Assembly: GCF_008692605.1 (NCBI RefSeq)
Contig: NZ_LFCT01000006.1
Location: 1 to 63,247 of the forward strand
DNA from: Sphingobium estronivorans
Lineage (GTDB): Bacteria; Pseudomonadota; Alphaproteobacteria; Sphingomonadales; Sphingomonadaceae
Direction of reading: 5' to 3'
Length of the DNA: 63,247 nt
Under the pieces are notes generated by a model. That model did not search any database and was not told where the DNA came from. It saw nothing but the letters and a program-made list of their open reading frames with translations. Position 1 is the stretch's first letter. Each line of letters starts with the position of its first letter. Below, piece by piece: positions 36,725 through 45,410 of this stretch. Position numbers and translations under genes: made by a program.

Positions 36725-38125
36725 ATGGCTGAATTCGATTATGACGTTCTGGTAATCGGCGCGGGTCCGGGCGGCTATGTCGCCGCGATCCGCGCGGCGC
36801 AACTGGGCCTCAAGACCGCTTGCGCCGAAAGCCGCGAGACGCTGGGCGGCACCTGCCTCAATGTCGGCTGCATCCCGTCCAAGGCGCTGTTGCACGCTTC
36901 GGAGCTTTATGAGGAAGCTGCGAACGGCGCGCTCGCCAAGCTGGGCGTGAAGATCGACAAGATGAGCCTGGACCTCGACACCATGCAGGGCCAGCGCAAG
37001 GACGCGGTGAAGGGCCTGACCGGCGGCATCGAGTTCCTGTTCAAGAAGAACAAGGTCGATTGGCTGAAGGGCCTGGCGACCTTCACCGGCGCCAACACCG
37101 TCGAGGTGGCTGGCAAGACGGTAACCGCGAAGAATATCGTCATCGCCACCGGTTCGTCGGTCACGCCGCTTCCGGGCGTTCAGGTTGACAATGCGGGCGG
37201 CAAGATCGTCGATTCGACCGGCGCGTTGGAACTGGACAAGGTTCCCGGCCATTTGGTCGTCGTCGGCGGCGGTGTCATCGGCCTGGAACTGGGCTCGGTG
37301 TGGCGCCGCGTCGGGGCCAAGGTCACGGTCGTCGAGTATCTCGACCAGATCCTGCCCGGCATGGACGGCGAAGTCCGCAAGGAAGCGAACAAGATCTTCA
37401 AGAAACAGGGCTTCGAATATAAGCTCGGCACGAAGGTTACGGGCGCTGAAGTCGGCAAGAAGGGCGTGACCCTGACCGTCGAACCCGCCGCCGGTGGCGA
37501 TGCCGAGACAATCGAGGCCGATGTCGTGCTGGTGTCGATCGGCCGTCGCCCGAACACGGACGGGCTGGGCCTCGACAAGATCGGCCTGGAACTCAACGCA
37601 CGCGGCCAGATCGAGACCGATCATGATTTCGCGACCAAGGTTCCCGGCGTCTGGGCGATCGGCGACGTCATCCCCGGGCCGATGCTCGCGCACAAGGCCG
37701 AGGACGAAGGCATTGCCGTGGCCGAGAATATCGCGGGCCTGACCGGCATCGTGAACCATGACGTGATCCCCTCGGTGGTCTACACCAAGCCGGAGATCGC
37801 AGGTGTGGGCCTGACCGAGGAAGCCGCCAAGGAAAAGGGTGCGGTCAAAGTCGGCAAGTTCCCGATGATGGCGAACAGCCGCGCCAAGACCAATCATGAG
37901 CCGGATGGCTTTGTGAAGGTGATCGCCGATGCCGAAACCGACAAGGTGCTGGGCGTCTGGATCATCGCTTCGGTGGCCGGCACGATGATCGCGCAGGCGG
38001 CGCAGGCGATGGAATTCGGCGCGTCGAGCGAGGACATCGCCTATACCTGCCATGCGCATCCGACGCACAGCGAAGCGATCAAGGAAGCGGCCATGGCCGT
38101 GACCGGCAAGCCGATCCATATGTGA
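36725..38125 (+). CDS. lpdA: Dihydrolipoyl dehydrogenase (E3)
   Basis: A 466-residue FAD flavoenzyme reoxidising the lipoyl groups of SucB with NAD. The FAD loop VLVIGAGPGGYVAA, redox disulfide C44-x4-C49 (GGTCLNVGCIPSK), NAD loop VVGGGVIGLELGS, and C-terminal His-Glu pair (HAHPTHSEA) are all seen. The length is typical. It ends the sucA-sucB-lpdA operon, and a terminator follows 30 bp later. Confidence 0.97.
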   Translation: MAEFDYDVLVIGAGPGGYVAAIRAAQLGLKTACAESRETLGGTCLNVGCIPSKALLHASELYEEAANGALAKLGVKIDKMSLDLDTMQGQRKDAVKGLTGGIEFLFKKNKVDWLKGLATFTGANTVEVAGKTVTAKNIVIATGSSVTPLPGVQVDNAGGKIVDSTGALELDKVPGHLVVVGGGVIGLELGSVWRRVGAKVTVVEYLDQILPGMDGEVRKEANKIFKKQGFEYKLGTKVTGAEVGKKGVTLTVEPAAGGDAETIEADVVLVSIGRRPNTDGLGLDKIGLELNARGQIETDHDFATKVPGVWAIGDVIPGPMLAHKAEDEGIAVAENIAGLTGIVNHDVIPSVVYTKPEIAGVGLTEEAAKEKGAVKVGKFPMMANSRAKTNHEPDGFVKVIADAETDKVLGVWIIASVAGTMIAQAAQAMEFGASSEDIAYTCHAHPTHSEAIKEAAMAVTGKPIHM

Positions 38126-38154
38126 TCGCTGCCTGCTTTTCGTAAGCATGAGGA

Positions 38155-38179
38155 GGTCGCCCCTGGGGGCGGCCTTTTT
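38155..38179 (+). terminator. Rho-independent terminator of the suc-lpd operon
   Basis: GGTCGCCCC (38155-38163) pairs with GGGGCGGCC (38166-38174) and is followed by TTTTT (38175-38179). It sits between lpdA and the converging diguanylate cyclase gene. Confidence 0.85.
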
Positions 38180-38195
38180 CATTTGGGGCGCTGGA

Positions 38196-39374
38196 TCAGG
38201 CTCGGTTGGAGAGATGCGCGGCTACCGGCTCGATACCGGATGCACTCGGTGACGATAGCGCCCGTCTCACGCAAACCCTGTTACGGCCGCGCGCCTTTGC
38301 TTCATAAAGCGCCGCGTCGGCCCGCGCGATCGCGTCATGAATCGCGCTATCGGTCCGTTGGACCGTCGACAGGCCAAAGCTGGCCGTGAGCGGGCGAGCC
38401 AGGCCGAATTTGCCTGCGACGTCCTGGGCAAGCGTTTCGCGAATGTCATTGGCGATACCCGCTGCCCGCGCCGCGTTGGTGTCGGGCAGGAACAGCACAA
38501 ACTCCTCACCCCCGAAACGGGCGGTGACGGCGCCCGGCGGTGTGGCTTTTGCCAATATTCCGGCAAGGGCAACGATGACGCGGTCGCCGAGCGCGTGGCC
38601 ATATTCGTCGTTGATCGTCTTGAAATGGTCGATGTCGCAGACGATCAGGCTGCCATCCGGGAGGGGCTTGCGCACCTGCGTGGCTATGGCTTCGTCAAAG
38701 CCGCGCCGGTTTAGCAGGCCGGATAGCGGATCATGCAGCGCTTCGTGTCGGTAGCGGGCGAGGAGATCGAGCATGTTCGCCGCGAGCGCCGTGAGCGCGA
38801 GGAAAAGTCCGAAGACACAGGCCAGCGCCTGCATCAGAAAGGCATAGGCGCTGTTCTGGAAATCGTTGCTCGACAAAGTGAGCGGCACGGTGCTGCCTCG
38901 CACCAAATTGTCGAGGGCGACCAGCGTGACCGCGCCGAACAGGGTGCGGTCGGGCCAATGGCGCAGATGTTTCCTGCCCGCGATCAGGGGCAACCCGATC
39001 AGCAGGAAGCAGCCGAAATCGGAGGCCACCAGTTCCAGAGGGAGATTGTCGAGGGCGACGGCGATCGCGCAAAGCAGCATCGACAACCCCAAAATGGCGA
39101 ACCGTTCCCGCAACAGCCAGGATGGATGCCAGCGTTCCAGCAGCGCCTGACTGAACAGCAGGAAACCGGTGCCGAAGAGCAGGTCCGCGACGAAGCCCCA
39201 GATCGTGCTGGGCAATGCAGCAAAGGCCGCCGGAATGGCGAAGCCGCCCGCGACGGAGAAAAAGGCGCCGCTCCAATAACCCGCCGATCGCACGCGCAAT
39301 CGCCAGACGCCCGCGAACAGGACGCCGAAGCTTGCCATCATGACGGGCAGGAAGAAGGCGAAATTTTCTCCCAC
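38196..39374 (-). CDS. Membrane-bound diguanylate cyclase (GGDEF domain)
   Basis: A 392-residue protein with about seven membrane helices (residues 5-200) and a C-terminal GGDEF domain. The active-site motif is FGGEEFVLF, with DPLSGLLNRRGF and DIDHFKTINDEYGHALGD as signature segments, so it should make cyclic di-GMP. The RxxD inhibitory site was not evident. The GTG at 39374 is preferred because it begins just ahead of the first helix; a TTG at 39461 would add 29 polar residues. The membrane part does not match a named sensor I know. Confidence 0.88.
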   Translation of the reverse strand: MGENFAFFLPVMMASFGVLFAGVWRLRVRSAGYWSGAFFSVAGGFAIPAAFAALPSTIWGFVADLLFGTGFLLFSQALLERWHPSWLLRERFAILGLSMLLCAIAVALDNLPLELVASDFGCFLLIGLPLIAGRKHLRHWPDRTLFGAVTLVALDNLVRGSTVPLTLSSNDFQNSAYAFLMQALACVFGLFLALTALAANMLDLLARYRHEALHDPLSGLLNRRGFDEAIATQVRKPLPDGSLIVCDIDHFKTINDEYGHALGDRVIVALAGILAKATPPGAVTARFGGEEFVLFLPDTNAARAAGIANDIRETLAQDVAGKFGLARPLTASFGLSTVQRTDSAIHDAIARADAALYEAKARGRNRVCVRRALSSPSASGIEPVAAHLSNRA

Positions 39375-39526
39375 GCAGCTCTGTCGTTCCTTGTTTGCGG
39401 AAATATATGCGGGCCAGCACCTGTTCGGGCCGACAAGCGGGTATCGGCTGATCCTTAACAAATATTTCCAGATCGGATGAGATGTTAGTCCGATATGGAT
39501 GAATTACATGGCGAAGGGAATGTAGT

Positions 39527-40288
39527 TCAGAAGCGGGGTCGCCTCTTTTCGCGAAACGCCTGCACGCCTTCCTTGAAATCAGGCAAGGTGAAGGCATCGC
39601 GGAACAAGCCGAGCGTCGTTGCGTCATCATCGGCCTGGCCGTCCAGAATGCGGCGGATGATCGCCTTGGACGAGCGGATCGAATGTTGCGCATTGGCCGC
39701 CATCACGCCCGCCATGGCTTGCGCGGCAAGCAGGGGATCGGGTGCGATCTCGTCGATCAGGCCGATGGAAAGCGCGTCGTTCGCGTCATGGAGCGCGCCG
39801 GTGAACAAGATGCGCTTGGCCCGTGCCGGGCCGACCAGATCGACCAGCAATTTGGTGTCGAACAATGAATAGACGATGCCGAGTTTCGCCGGGGTGATGC
39901 CCAACCGCGCCTTGGGCGAAGCGATCCGCAGGTCGCAGGCGATGGCCAGCCCGCAGCCGCCGCCAACGGCGTCTCCGTCGATGGCGGCGATCACCGGCTT
40001 TTCGGCATGGGCCAAGGCATATTGGGTCGAACGGATCGCGGCTTGATTGGCGATGCGCCAGTCTTCTTCGCCCGAATGGCTGGCGAATTCGTGAATGTCG
40101 GCGCCCGCGCAGAACAGGCCGGGCGCGGCGGAGGTCAGGATGAGGACGCGCACCGCATCATCGGCCATGGCCTGCCCGACCAGTTCAGGCAGCAGCTCCC
40201 ACATCGCCTGCGTCATGGCATTGTGCCGGTCGGGCCGGTCGATCAGCAGCGTCGCGACGGCGCCGTTCCGTTCCAGCCGCAGCGTCAT
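39527..40288 (-). CDS. Enoyl-CoA hydratase/isomerase family protein
   Basis: A 253-residue crotonase-fold protein. The oxyanion-hole regions are present: APGLFCAGADIHEF and IDGDAVGGGCGLAIACDLRI, followed by KLGIVYSLFDT. The catalytic glutamates of a standard hydratase are not obvious in that third segment, so the exact reaction (hydratase, isomerase or other) is uncertain. Its ATG overlaps the stop of the gph-like gene (ATGA), so the two are coupled. Confidence 0.87.
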   Translation of the reverse strand: MTLRLERNGAVATLLIDRPDRHNAMTQAMWELLPELVGQAMADDAVRVLILTSAAPGLFCAGADIHEFASHSGEEDWRIANQAAIRSTQYALAHAEKPVIAAIDGDAVGGGCGLAIACDLRIASPKARLGITPAKLGIVYSLFDTKLLVDLVGPARAKRILFTGALHDANDALSIGLIDEIAPDPLLAAQAMAGVMAANAQHSIRSSKAIIRRILDGQADDDATTLGLFRDAFTLPDFKEGVQAFREKRRPRF

Positions 40289-40953
40289 GCGGGCCAGCGC
40301 TCCAGCACAGGCAGCAGTTCATCGAAATGATGGATGACGGCGTCCGCCTCCAGATCTTCGACCGGACCGTCGAGAAAGCCGAAGCTGACCGCGATGCTGG
40401 GAATGCCCGCATTGCGCGCGCCCGCAATGTCGTTGATCGTGTCGCCCAGGAAGATCGTCCGGCCGCCACCGGCGCGCGCGATCATGGCATGGATCGGCGC
40501 CGGATCGGGCTTGGCGATGCCGACCGTATCGCCGCCGACCACACTGGCGAAGCGTTCCGACAGGCCGATCTGGTGCAGCAGCGGAATGGTGAAGCGCTCC
40601 GCCTTGTTGGTGCAGATGGCGAGCTTCACGCCTGTTGCCTGCAACGCGTCCATCGCCGCGATCAGGCCGGGATAGGGGAGGGAATGGATCGCCAAATTTT
40701 GCTCGTAATAATCGAGCAGGATCGGCAACATCTTAGCCAGCATGGCCTCATCATAGCCGCCCGAAGCATCGAGCGCGCGCTGAAGCATCACCTTCGCGCC
40801 CTTGCCGACGAAGGGATGGATCGCCTCGACCGGGAAGGGTGGGCGGCCATCGGTAGCGATGGCGTAATTGACCGCGGCGGCCAGATCGCCGCTGGTGTCG
40901 AGCAAAGTGCCGTCAAGGTCGAAGCCGACGATGTCGAAGGGGATGGAGGCCAT
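40285..40953 (-). CDS. gph: Phosphoglycolate phosphatase-like HAD hydrolase
   Basis: A 222-residue HAD subfamily IA phosphatase. Motif I is FDLDGTLLDT with the nucleophile D, motif II AICTNKAER, motif III K in GIAKPDPAP, and motif IV GDTINDIAGA. The pattern and cap placement match phosphoglycolate phosphatase, which removes the DNA-repair and photorespiration by-product, but substrate prediction in HAD enzymes is weak. The ATG at 40953 follows GGAGG-like spacing better than 40998. Confidence 0.85.
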   Translation of the reverse strand: MASIPFDIVGFDLDGTLLDTSGDLAAAVNYAIATDGRPPFPVEAIHPFVGKGAKVMLQRALDASGGYDEAMLAKMLPILLDYYEQNLAIHSLPYPGLIAAMDALQATGVKLAICTNKAERFTIPLLHQIGLSERFASVVGGDTVGIAKPDPAPIHAMIARAGGGRTIFLGDTINDIAGARNAGIPSIAVSFGFLDGPVEDLEADAVIHHFDELLPVLERWPA

Positions 40954-41047
40954 AGGCGGCTCATGCCGTCTCGGCGGTGGCAATGGCAAGCCAAACATGG
41001 CAGAGAGCGCTCAGATTCTTGGCCTCTTTGCCATAAAGGACGTTCCT

Positions 41048-42409
41048 GTGACTGCCACTCGCCCACCTGCTCGCCCTTTGGCCGTCATCATCCTTGCCGC
41101 TGGGCAGGGGACCCGCATGAAGTCCGCAAAGCATAAGGTGCTGCACCCGATTGCGGGGCGGCCGATGCTGCTCCATCTGCTCGCCAGCGTCGCCGAATTG
41201 CAGCCGGAGCGGCAGGTGGTCGTGGTCGGCGCCGGACGCGAACAGGTGGAAAAGGCGGTGGAGGGTAGCGGCACCGTGATTGCCGTGCAGGCGGAGCAAC
41301 TCGGCACGGGCCATGCCGTCGCGCAGGCGCATGATGCGCTGGCCGGTTTTGCGGGCGACATCCTGATTCTCTACGGCGACGTGCCGCTGGTGCGGACCGA
41401 AACCATGCGGACCATGCTGGAGCGGCTGAACTGGGGCGATGAGCCGCGCGCCGTGGTGCTGGGCTTCCGCCCGGAGGATGCGGCCGCCTATGGCCGGATC
41501 ATCGCCCGCGATCAGGGCGTGATCGAGAAGATGGTCGAATATAAGGATGCCAATGCCGAGGAGCGGGCGGTGACGCTGTGCAACTCGGGGCTGATGGCGG
41601 TGCGCTCGACCGACTTGTTCGTGCTGCTCGACAAGATCGGCAACGACAATGCGGCGGGGGAATATTATCTGCCCGACATCGTCATGCTGCCCGGTGCCCA
41701 GAGCGCGGTGATCGAGGCGGAAGCCTGGGAAGTGGCGGGCGTCAATAGCCGGGCCGAACTGGCCGGTGTCGAGGCCGTCTGGCAGGACCGCCGCCGCGCC
41801 GAGGCGATGCGCGAAGGGGTGACGCTGATCGCGCCGGAAACGGTGTTCTTTGCCCATGATACGGTGCTGGGCCGGGATGTGGTGGTCGAACCGCATGTCG
41901 TCTTCGGTCCTGGCGTGACGGTCGCGGACGAGGCGACGATCCATGCCTTCTCCCATCTGGAAGGCGCAACGGTCGGGATCGGCGCTCAGATCGGCCCCTA
42001 TGCCCGCCTGCGCCCCGGCGCGAAGATCGGCGTCAAGGCGAAGGTCGGCAATTTCGTCGAGGTGAAGAAGGCCGAACTGGGAGACGGGGCGAAGGCCAAT
42101 CACCTGTCCTACATCGGCGACGCCAGCATCGGCGCGGGCGCCAATGTCGGCGCGGGCACCATCACCTGCAATTATGACGGCTTCTTCAAATACAGGACGG
42201 AGATCGGCGCGGGGGCGTTCATCGGCTCCAACAGCGCGCTGGTCGCGCCGGTGAAGATCGGCGCCGGCGCGATCGTCGCCGCGGGCAGCGTCGTGACGCA
42301 GGAGGTGGAGGCCGACGCGCTCTGTCTCGTGCGGCCGAAGCAGGAGGGCAAGCCGGGCTGGGCCGCCCGTTTCCGGGCCAGGATGCAGGCGCGCAAAGCC
42401 GGCAAGTGA
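41048..42409 (+). CDS. glmU: Bifunctional GlmU: GlcN-1-P acetyltransferase / GlcNAc-1-P uridyltransferase
   Basis: A 453-residue enzyme completing UDP-GlcNAc synthesis. The N-terminal uridyltransferase has VIILAAGQGTRMKS and LYGDVPLV, and the C-terminal left-handed beta-helix has repeated hexapeptides with PYARLRPGAKIG, FVEVKKAEL and NHLSYIGDASIG, including the catalytic His. The GTG at 41048 lies 7 bp after AAAGGA. An upstream frame would overlap the gph gene on the other strand. Its stop overlaps the next start. Confidence 0.96.
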   Translation: MTATRPPARPLAVIILAAGQGTRMKSAKHKVLHPIAGRPMLLHLLASVAELQPERQVVVVGAGREQVEKAVEGSGTVIAVQAEQLGTGHAVAQAHDALAGFAGDILILYGDVPLVRTETMRTMLERLNWGDEPRAVVLGFRPEDAAAYGRIIARDQGVIEKMVEYKDANAEERAVTLCNSGLMAVRSTDLFVLLDKIGNDNAAGEYYLPDIVMLPGAQSAVIEAEAWEVAGVNSRAELAGVEAVWQDRRRAEAMREGVTLIAPETVFFAHDTVLGRDVVVEPHVVFGPGVTVADEATIHAFSHLEGATVGIGAQIGPYARLRPGAKIGVKAKVGNFVEVKKAELGDGAKANHLSYIGDASIGAGANVGAGTITCNYDGFFKYRTEIGAGAFIGSNSALVAPVKIGAGAIVAAGSVVTQEVEADALCLVRPKQEGKPGWAARFRARMQARKAGK

Positions 42410-43263
42410 TGGGATTTGTCCGCAGGCGGCGCTGGCTGACGGCGCTGCTCATCTTTCTTTTCGCTCTGGTCGGCGGGATCGTCTGGCTGATCGCCAATGC
42501 GCGGGCGATGCCGGTCGTCCGGCATATGGAGATCGCGCTGCCCTTTCCGGCGGATGCGCCACGCCGCCCGATCACGGTCGCCCTGATGACCGACAGCCAT
42601 TTGTCCGGGCCGGACAACAGCCCGCAGCGGATGGCGCGGATCGTGGCTCTGGTGAATGGGCTGAAGCCCGATCTGATCGCGCTGGGCGGCGATTATATAG
42701 GGGATGCCAAGGGGGGCGCCACCTATGATCCGGTGCAAAGCCTTGCGCCTTTCGCGGCCTTGCGCGCGCCCTTGGGCGTGCTCGCCGTGCTGGGCAATCA
42801 CGATGCCCGCAAACATGCCGGGATCGGCCGCAAGCAATGGCGCATCCTGTTCAATCGGATCGGCATCCGCCTGCTCGATAATGAGGCGGTGCGGAAGGGG
42901 CCGCTGGTGGTGGGCGGCCTGCGCGACATCTATACCGCCCGGCCCGATATTCCCGGCACGCTGGCGGAGATGCGCGTGCTGGGCGGGGCGCCGCTGATGC
43001 TTTCCCATGGGCCGGATGTCTTTCCGCTGCTGCCGGACCGGGCCATGCTGACGCTGGTGGGGCATACCCATTGCGGGCAGGTGGCGCTGCCCTTTGCGGG
43101 GATCGTCTATGTCCCGTCGCGGTACGGGACGCGCTATGCCTGCGGCACCTATCGCGACGGTGCGAAGACCATGGTGGTTTCGGGCGGCCTGGGTACCAGC
43201 GGCCTGCCGATCCGGATGCTCGCGCCGCCGGATGTCTGGCTGATTACAATTCGTCCACGATGA
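42409..43263 (+). CDS. Membrane-anchored metallophosphoesterase (YaeI-like)
   Basis: A 284-residue calcineurin-like phosphoesterase with an N-terminal membrane anchor (residues 7-27). Metal-binding motifs follow the family order: LMTDSHL (D-x-H), LGGDYIG (GD), LGNHDARKHAG (GNHD) and later LSHGPDVF plus GHTHCGQVALP (GHxH). YaeI-type enzymes cleave phosphodiesters at the periplasmic side of the membrane. Placed between glmU and glmS with a 1 bp overlap to glmU, it may act on a cell-wall or lipid intermediate; this is inference. Confidence 0.88.
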   Translation: MGFVRRRRWLTALLIFLFALVGGIVWLIANARAMPVVRHMEIALPFPADAPRRPITVALMTDSHLSGPDNSPQRMARIVALVNGLKPDLIALGGDYIGDAKGGATYDPVQSLAPFAALRAPLGVLAVLGNHDARKHAGIGRKQWRILFNRIGIRLLDNEAVRKGPLVVGGLRDIYTARPDIPGTLAEMRVLGGAPLMLSHGPDVFPLLPDRAMLTLVGHTHCGQVALPFAGIVYVPSRYGTRYACGTYRDGAKTMVVSGGLGTSGLPIRMLAPPDVWLITIRPR

Positions 43264-43343
43264 ACCATGCCCCTGTCGCCGGTCGCGCGAACATGGCATA
43301 GGCATCGCATTGTTGAATTTCTTGGGGTTTGGGGCTTCAATCC

Positions 43344-45167
43344 ATGTGCGGCATCATTGGAATCATCGGCCAGGACGACGTGGCGGAGCGGCTTGTCGAG
43401 GGGCTCAAGCGTCTGGAATATCGCGGCTATGACAGCGCGGGCGTGGCGACGGTGTATGAGGGCGCGATCGACCGCCGCCGGGCCGAGGGCAAGCTGGTCA
43501 ATCTGGTGAAGGGATTGGCGGAGGCTCCGCTGCCCGGCACGACCGGCATCGCGCATACGCGCTGGGCGACCCATGGCGCGCCGACGACCAGCAATGCACA
43601 CCCCCATGCGACGCGCGAGGTGGCGCTGGTCCACAACGGCATTATCGAGAATTTCAAGCCGCTGCGCGAAGAACTGATGGCGCGCGGCCGGACCTTCGAC
43701 AGCCAGACCGACACCGAAGTCGTCGCCCATCTGGTGAGCGAACTGGTCGAGCAGGGCGCTTCGCCGAAGGAGGCCGTGCAACAGGTTCTGCCCCGCCTGC
43801 ACGGCGCCTTCGCGCTGGCGATCCTGTTCCGCAGCCATCCCGACATGCTGATCGGCGCGCGCCTCGGCTCGCCGCTGGTGGTGGGCTATGGCGAGGGCGA
43901 GACCTATCTGGGTTCCGACGCGCTGGCGCTTGCGCCGCTGACCCAGCGCATCGCCTATCTGGAGGAAGGCGACTGGGTCGTCATCACCCGCGACGGCGCG
44001 GAGATTTTCGACAAGGACAATAATCCCGCCGAGCGTCCTGTCACCATCTCCGGCGTGACCGGCGAGCTGATCTCCAAGGGCAATCACCGCCATTACATGC
44101 TCAAGGAGATTTACGAGCAGCCGGTGGTCGTGGCCCAGACGCTGAAATCCTATCTCCAGCGGATGGAGGACCGGGTGTCGCTGCCGATCCCCGATTTCGA
44201 TCTGGGCACGATTCGCCGGGTGACGATCGTCGCGTGCGGAACCAGCTATTATGCCGGCATGGTCGCCAAATATTGGTTCGAGCAGTTCGCCCGCGTACCC
44301 GTCGACATCGATGTGGCCAGCGAATTCCGCTATCGCGCGCCGGTGATGGAGGAAGGCGGGCTGATGATCGTCATCAGCCAGTCGGGGGAGACCGCCGATA
44401 CGCTGGCCGCGCTGCGCCATGCGCGGGCCGAGGGGCAGAAGATCGCCGCCGTCGTCAATGTGCCGACCAGCACCATGGCGCGGGAGGCGGACCTGCTGCT
44501 GCCGACGCTGGCCGGACCGGAAATCGGCGTGGCCTCGACCAAGGCCTTCACCTGCCAGTTGGCGGTGCTGGCGGCGTTCGCGGCCAATCTGGCGCGGGCC
44601 AAGGGACGGCTGGACGCGAAGGCCGAGAAGGAACTGGTGCGGCATCTGGCCGAAGCGCCCGCCGCGCTCAACGGCGCGCTGGCCTATGACGAATCGATCG
44701 AGGCGATGGCGCATCTGATCGCCGGGGCGCGGGACGTGCTCTATCTGGGGCGCGGGCCGGATTATCCGCTGGCGCTGGAGGGGGCGCTCAAGCTCAAGGA
44801 AATCAGCTATATCCATGCCGAGGGCTATGCGGCGGGCGAGATGAAGCATGGCCCGATTGCCCTCATCGACGACAAGGTGCCGGTGATCGTGCTGGTGCCC
44901 AGCGGGCCTTTGTTCGAAAAGACCGTCAGCAACATGCAGGAAGTGCAGGCGCGCGGCGGCAAGGTCGTGCTGATCTCCGACTATGACGGCGTGGCTGCAG
45001 CGGGCGAGGGTTGCATGGCGACCATCACCATGCCCAAGGTGCATCCGCTGATCGCGCCGATGGTCTATGCCGTGCCGGTGCAACTCCTCGCCTATCATGT
45101 CGCCGTCGCCAAGGGCACGGACGTCGATCAGCCCAGGAACCTCGCCAAATCCGTCACGGTGGAGTGA
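43344..45167 (+). CDS. glmS: Glutamine-fructose-6-phosphate aminotransferase
   Basis: A 607-residue enzyme making glucosamine-6-phosphate. The N-terminal Cys of MCGIIGIIGQ is the glutaminase nucleophile, so the ATG at 43344 is certain. The glutaminase domain holds RGYDSAG and THGAPT; two SIS domains follow with CGTSYYAGM, SQSGETADT and STKAFT. The C-terminal tail DQPRNLAKSVTVE is the conserved end. It opens the UDP-GlcNAc pathway that glmU, upstream, completes. Confidence 0.97.
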   Translation: MCGIIGIIGQDDVAERLVEGLKRLEYRGYDSAGVATVYEGAIDRRRAEGKLVNLVKGLAEAPLPGTTGIAHTRWATHGAPTTSNAHPHATREVALVHNGIIENFKPLREELMARGRTFDSQTDTEVVAHLVSELVEQGASPKEAVQQVLPRLHGAFALAILFRSHPDMLIGARLGSPLVVGYGEGETYLGSDALALAPLTQRIAYLEEGDWVVITRDGAEIFDKDNNPAERPVTISGVTGELISKGNHRHYMLKEIYEQPVVVAQTLKSYLQRMEDRVSLPIPDFDLGTIRRVTIVACGTSYYAGMVAKYWFEQFARVPVDIDVASEFRYRAPVMEEGGLMIVISQSGETADTLAALRHARAEGQKIAAVVNVPTSTMAREADLLLPTLAGPEIGVASTKAFTCQLAVLAAFAANLARAKGRLDAKAEKELVRHLAEAPAALNGALAYDESIEAMAHLIAGARDVLYLGRGPDYPLALEGALKLKEISYIHAEGYAAGEMKHGPIALIDDKVPVIVLVPSGPLFEKTVSNMQEVQARGGKVVLISDYDGVAAAGEGCMATITMPKVHPLIAPMVYAVPVQLLAYHVAVAKGTDVDQPRNLAKSVTVE

Positions 45168-45366
45168 AGCGGGACAGGCGGGTGAAGCGATAGCGATCGC
45201 GGATCAGGCGGTTGAAATAACCGCCTTGCGATGCCGCCGCCCGCATGCCTTCCGCCACTTCGGCGGGCACGTCGAAATAGCTGTAGCGTTTGCCGCTGAC
45301 GAACTGCACGTCCAGCCGGTGCCAGTCCGGATCATAGACAAAGCTCTGGATGGCGATCGACGGCAT
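45154..45366 (-). CDS. KTSC domain-containing protein
   Basis: A 70-residue protein starting MPSIAIQSFVYDPDWHRLDV and containing GKRYSYFDVPAEVAEGM, the core of the KTSC domain, a short beta-rich module often found next to or within nucleic-acid enzymes. The function is unknown. Its last 14 bp overlap the converging glmS 3' end. The short gap to the FAD monooxygenase start suggests a divergent shared promoter. Confidence 0.75.
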   Translation of the reverse strand: MPSIAIQSFVYDPDWHRLDVQFVSGKRYSYFDVPAEVAEGMRAAASQGGYFNRLIRDRYRFTRLSRFTPP

Positions 45367-45410
45367 GCCCGTTATAATGCGCGGCGGCGGGCGATGTTTC
45401 GGGAGAGGCT

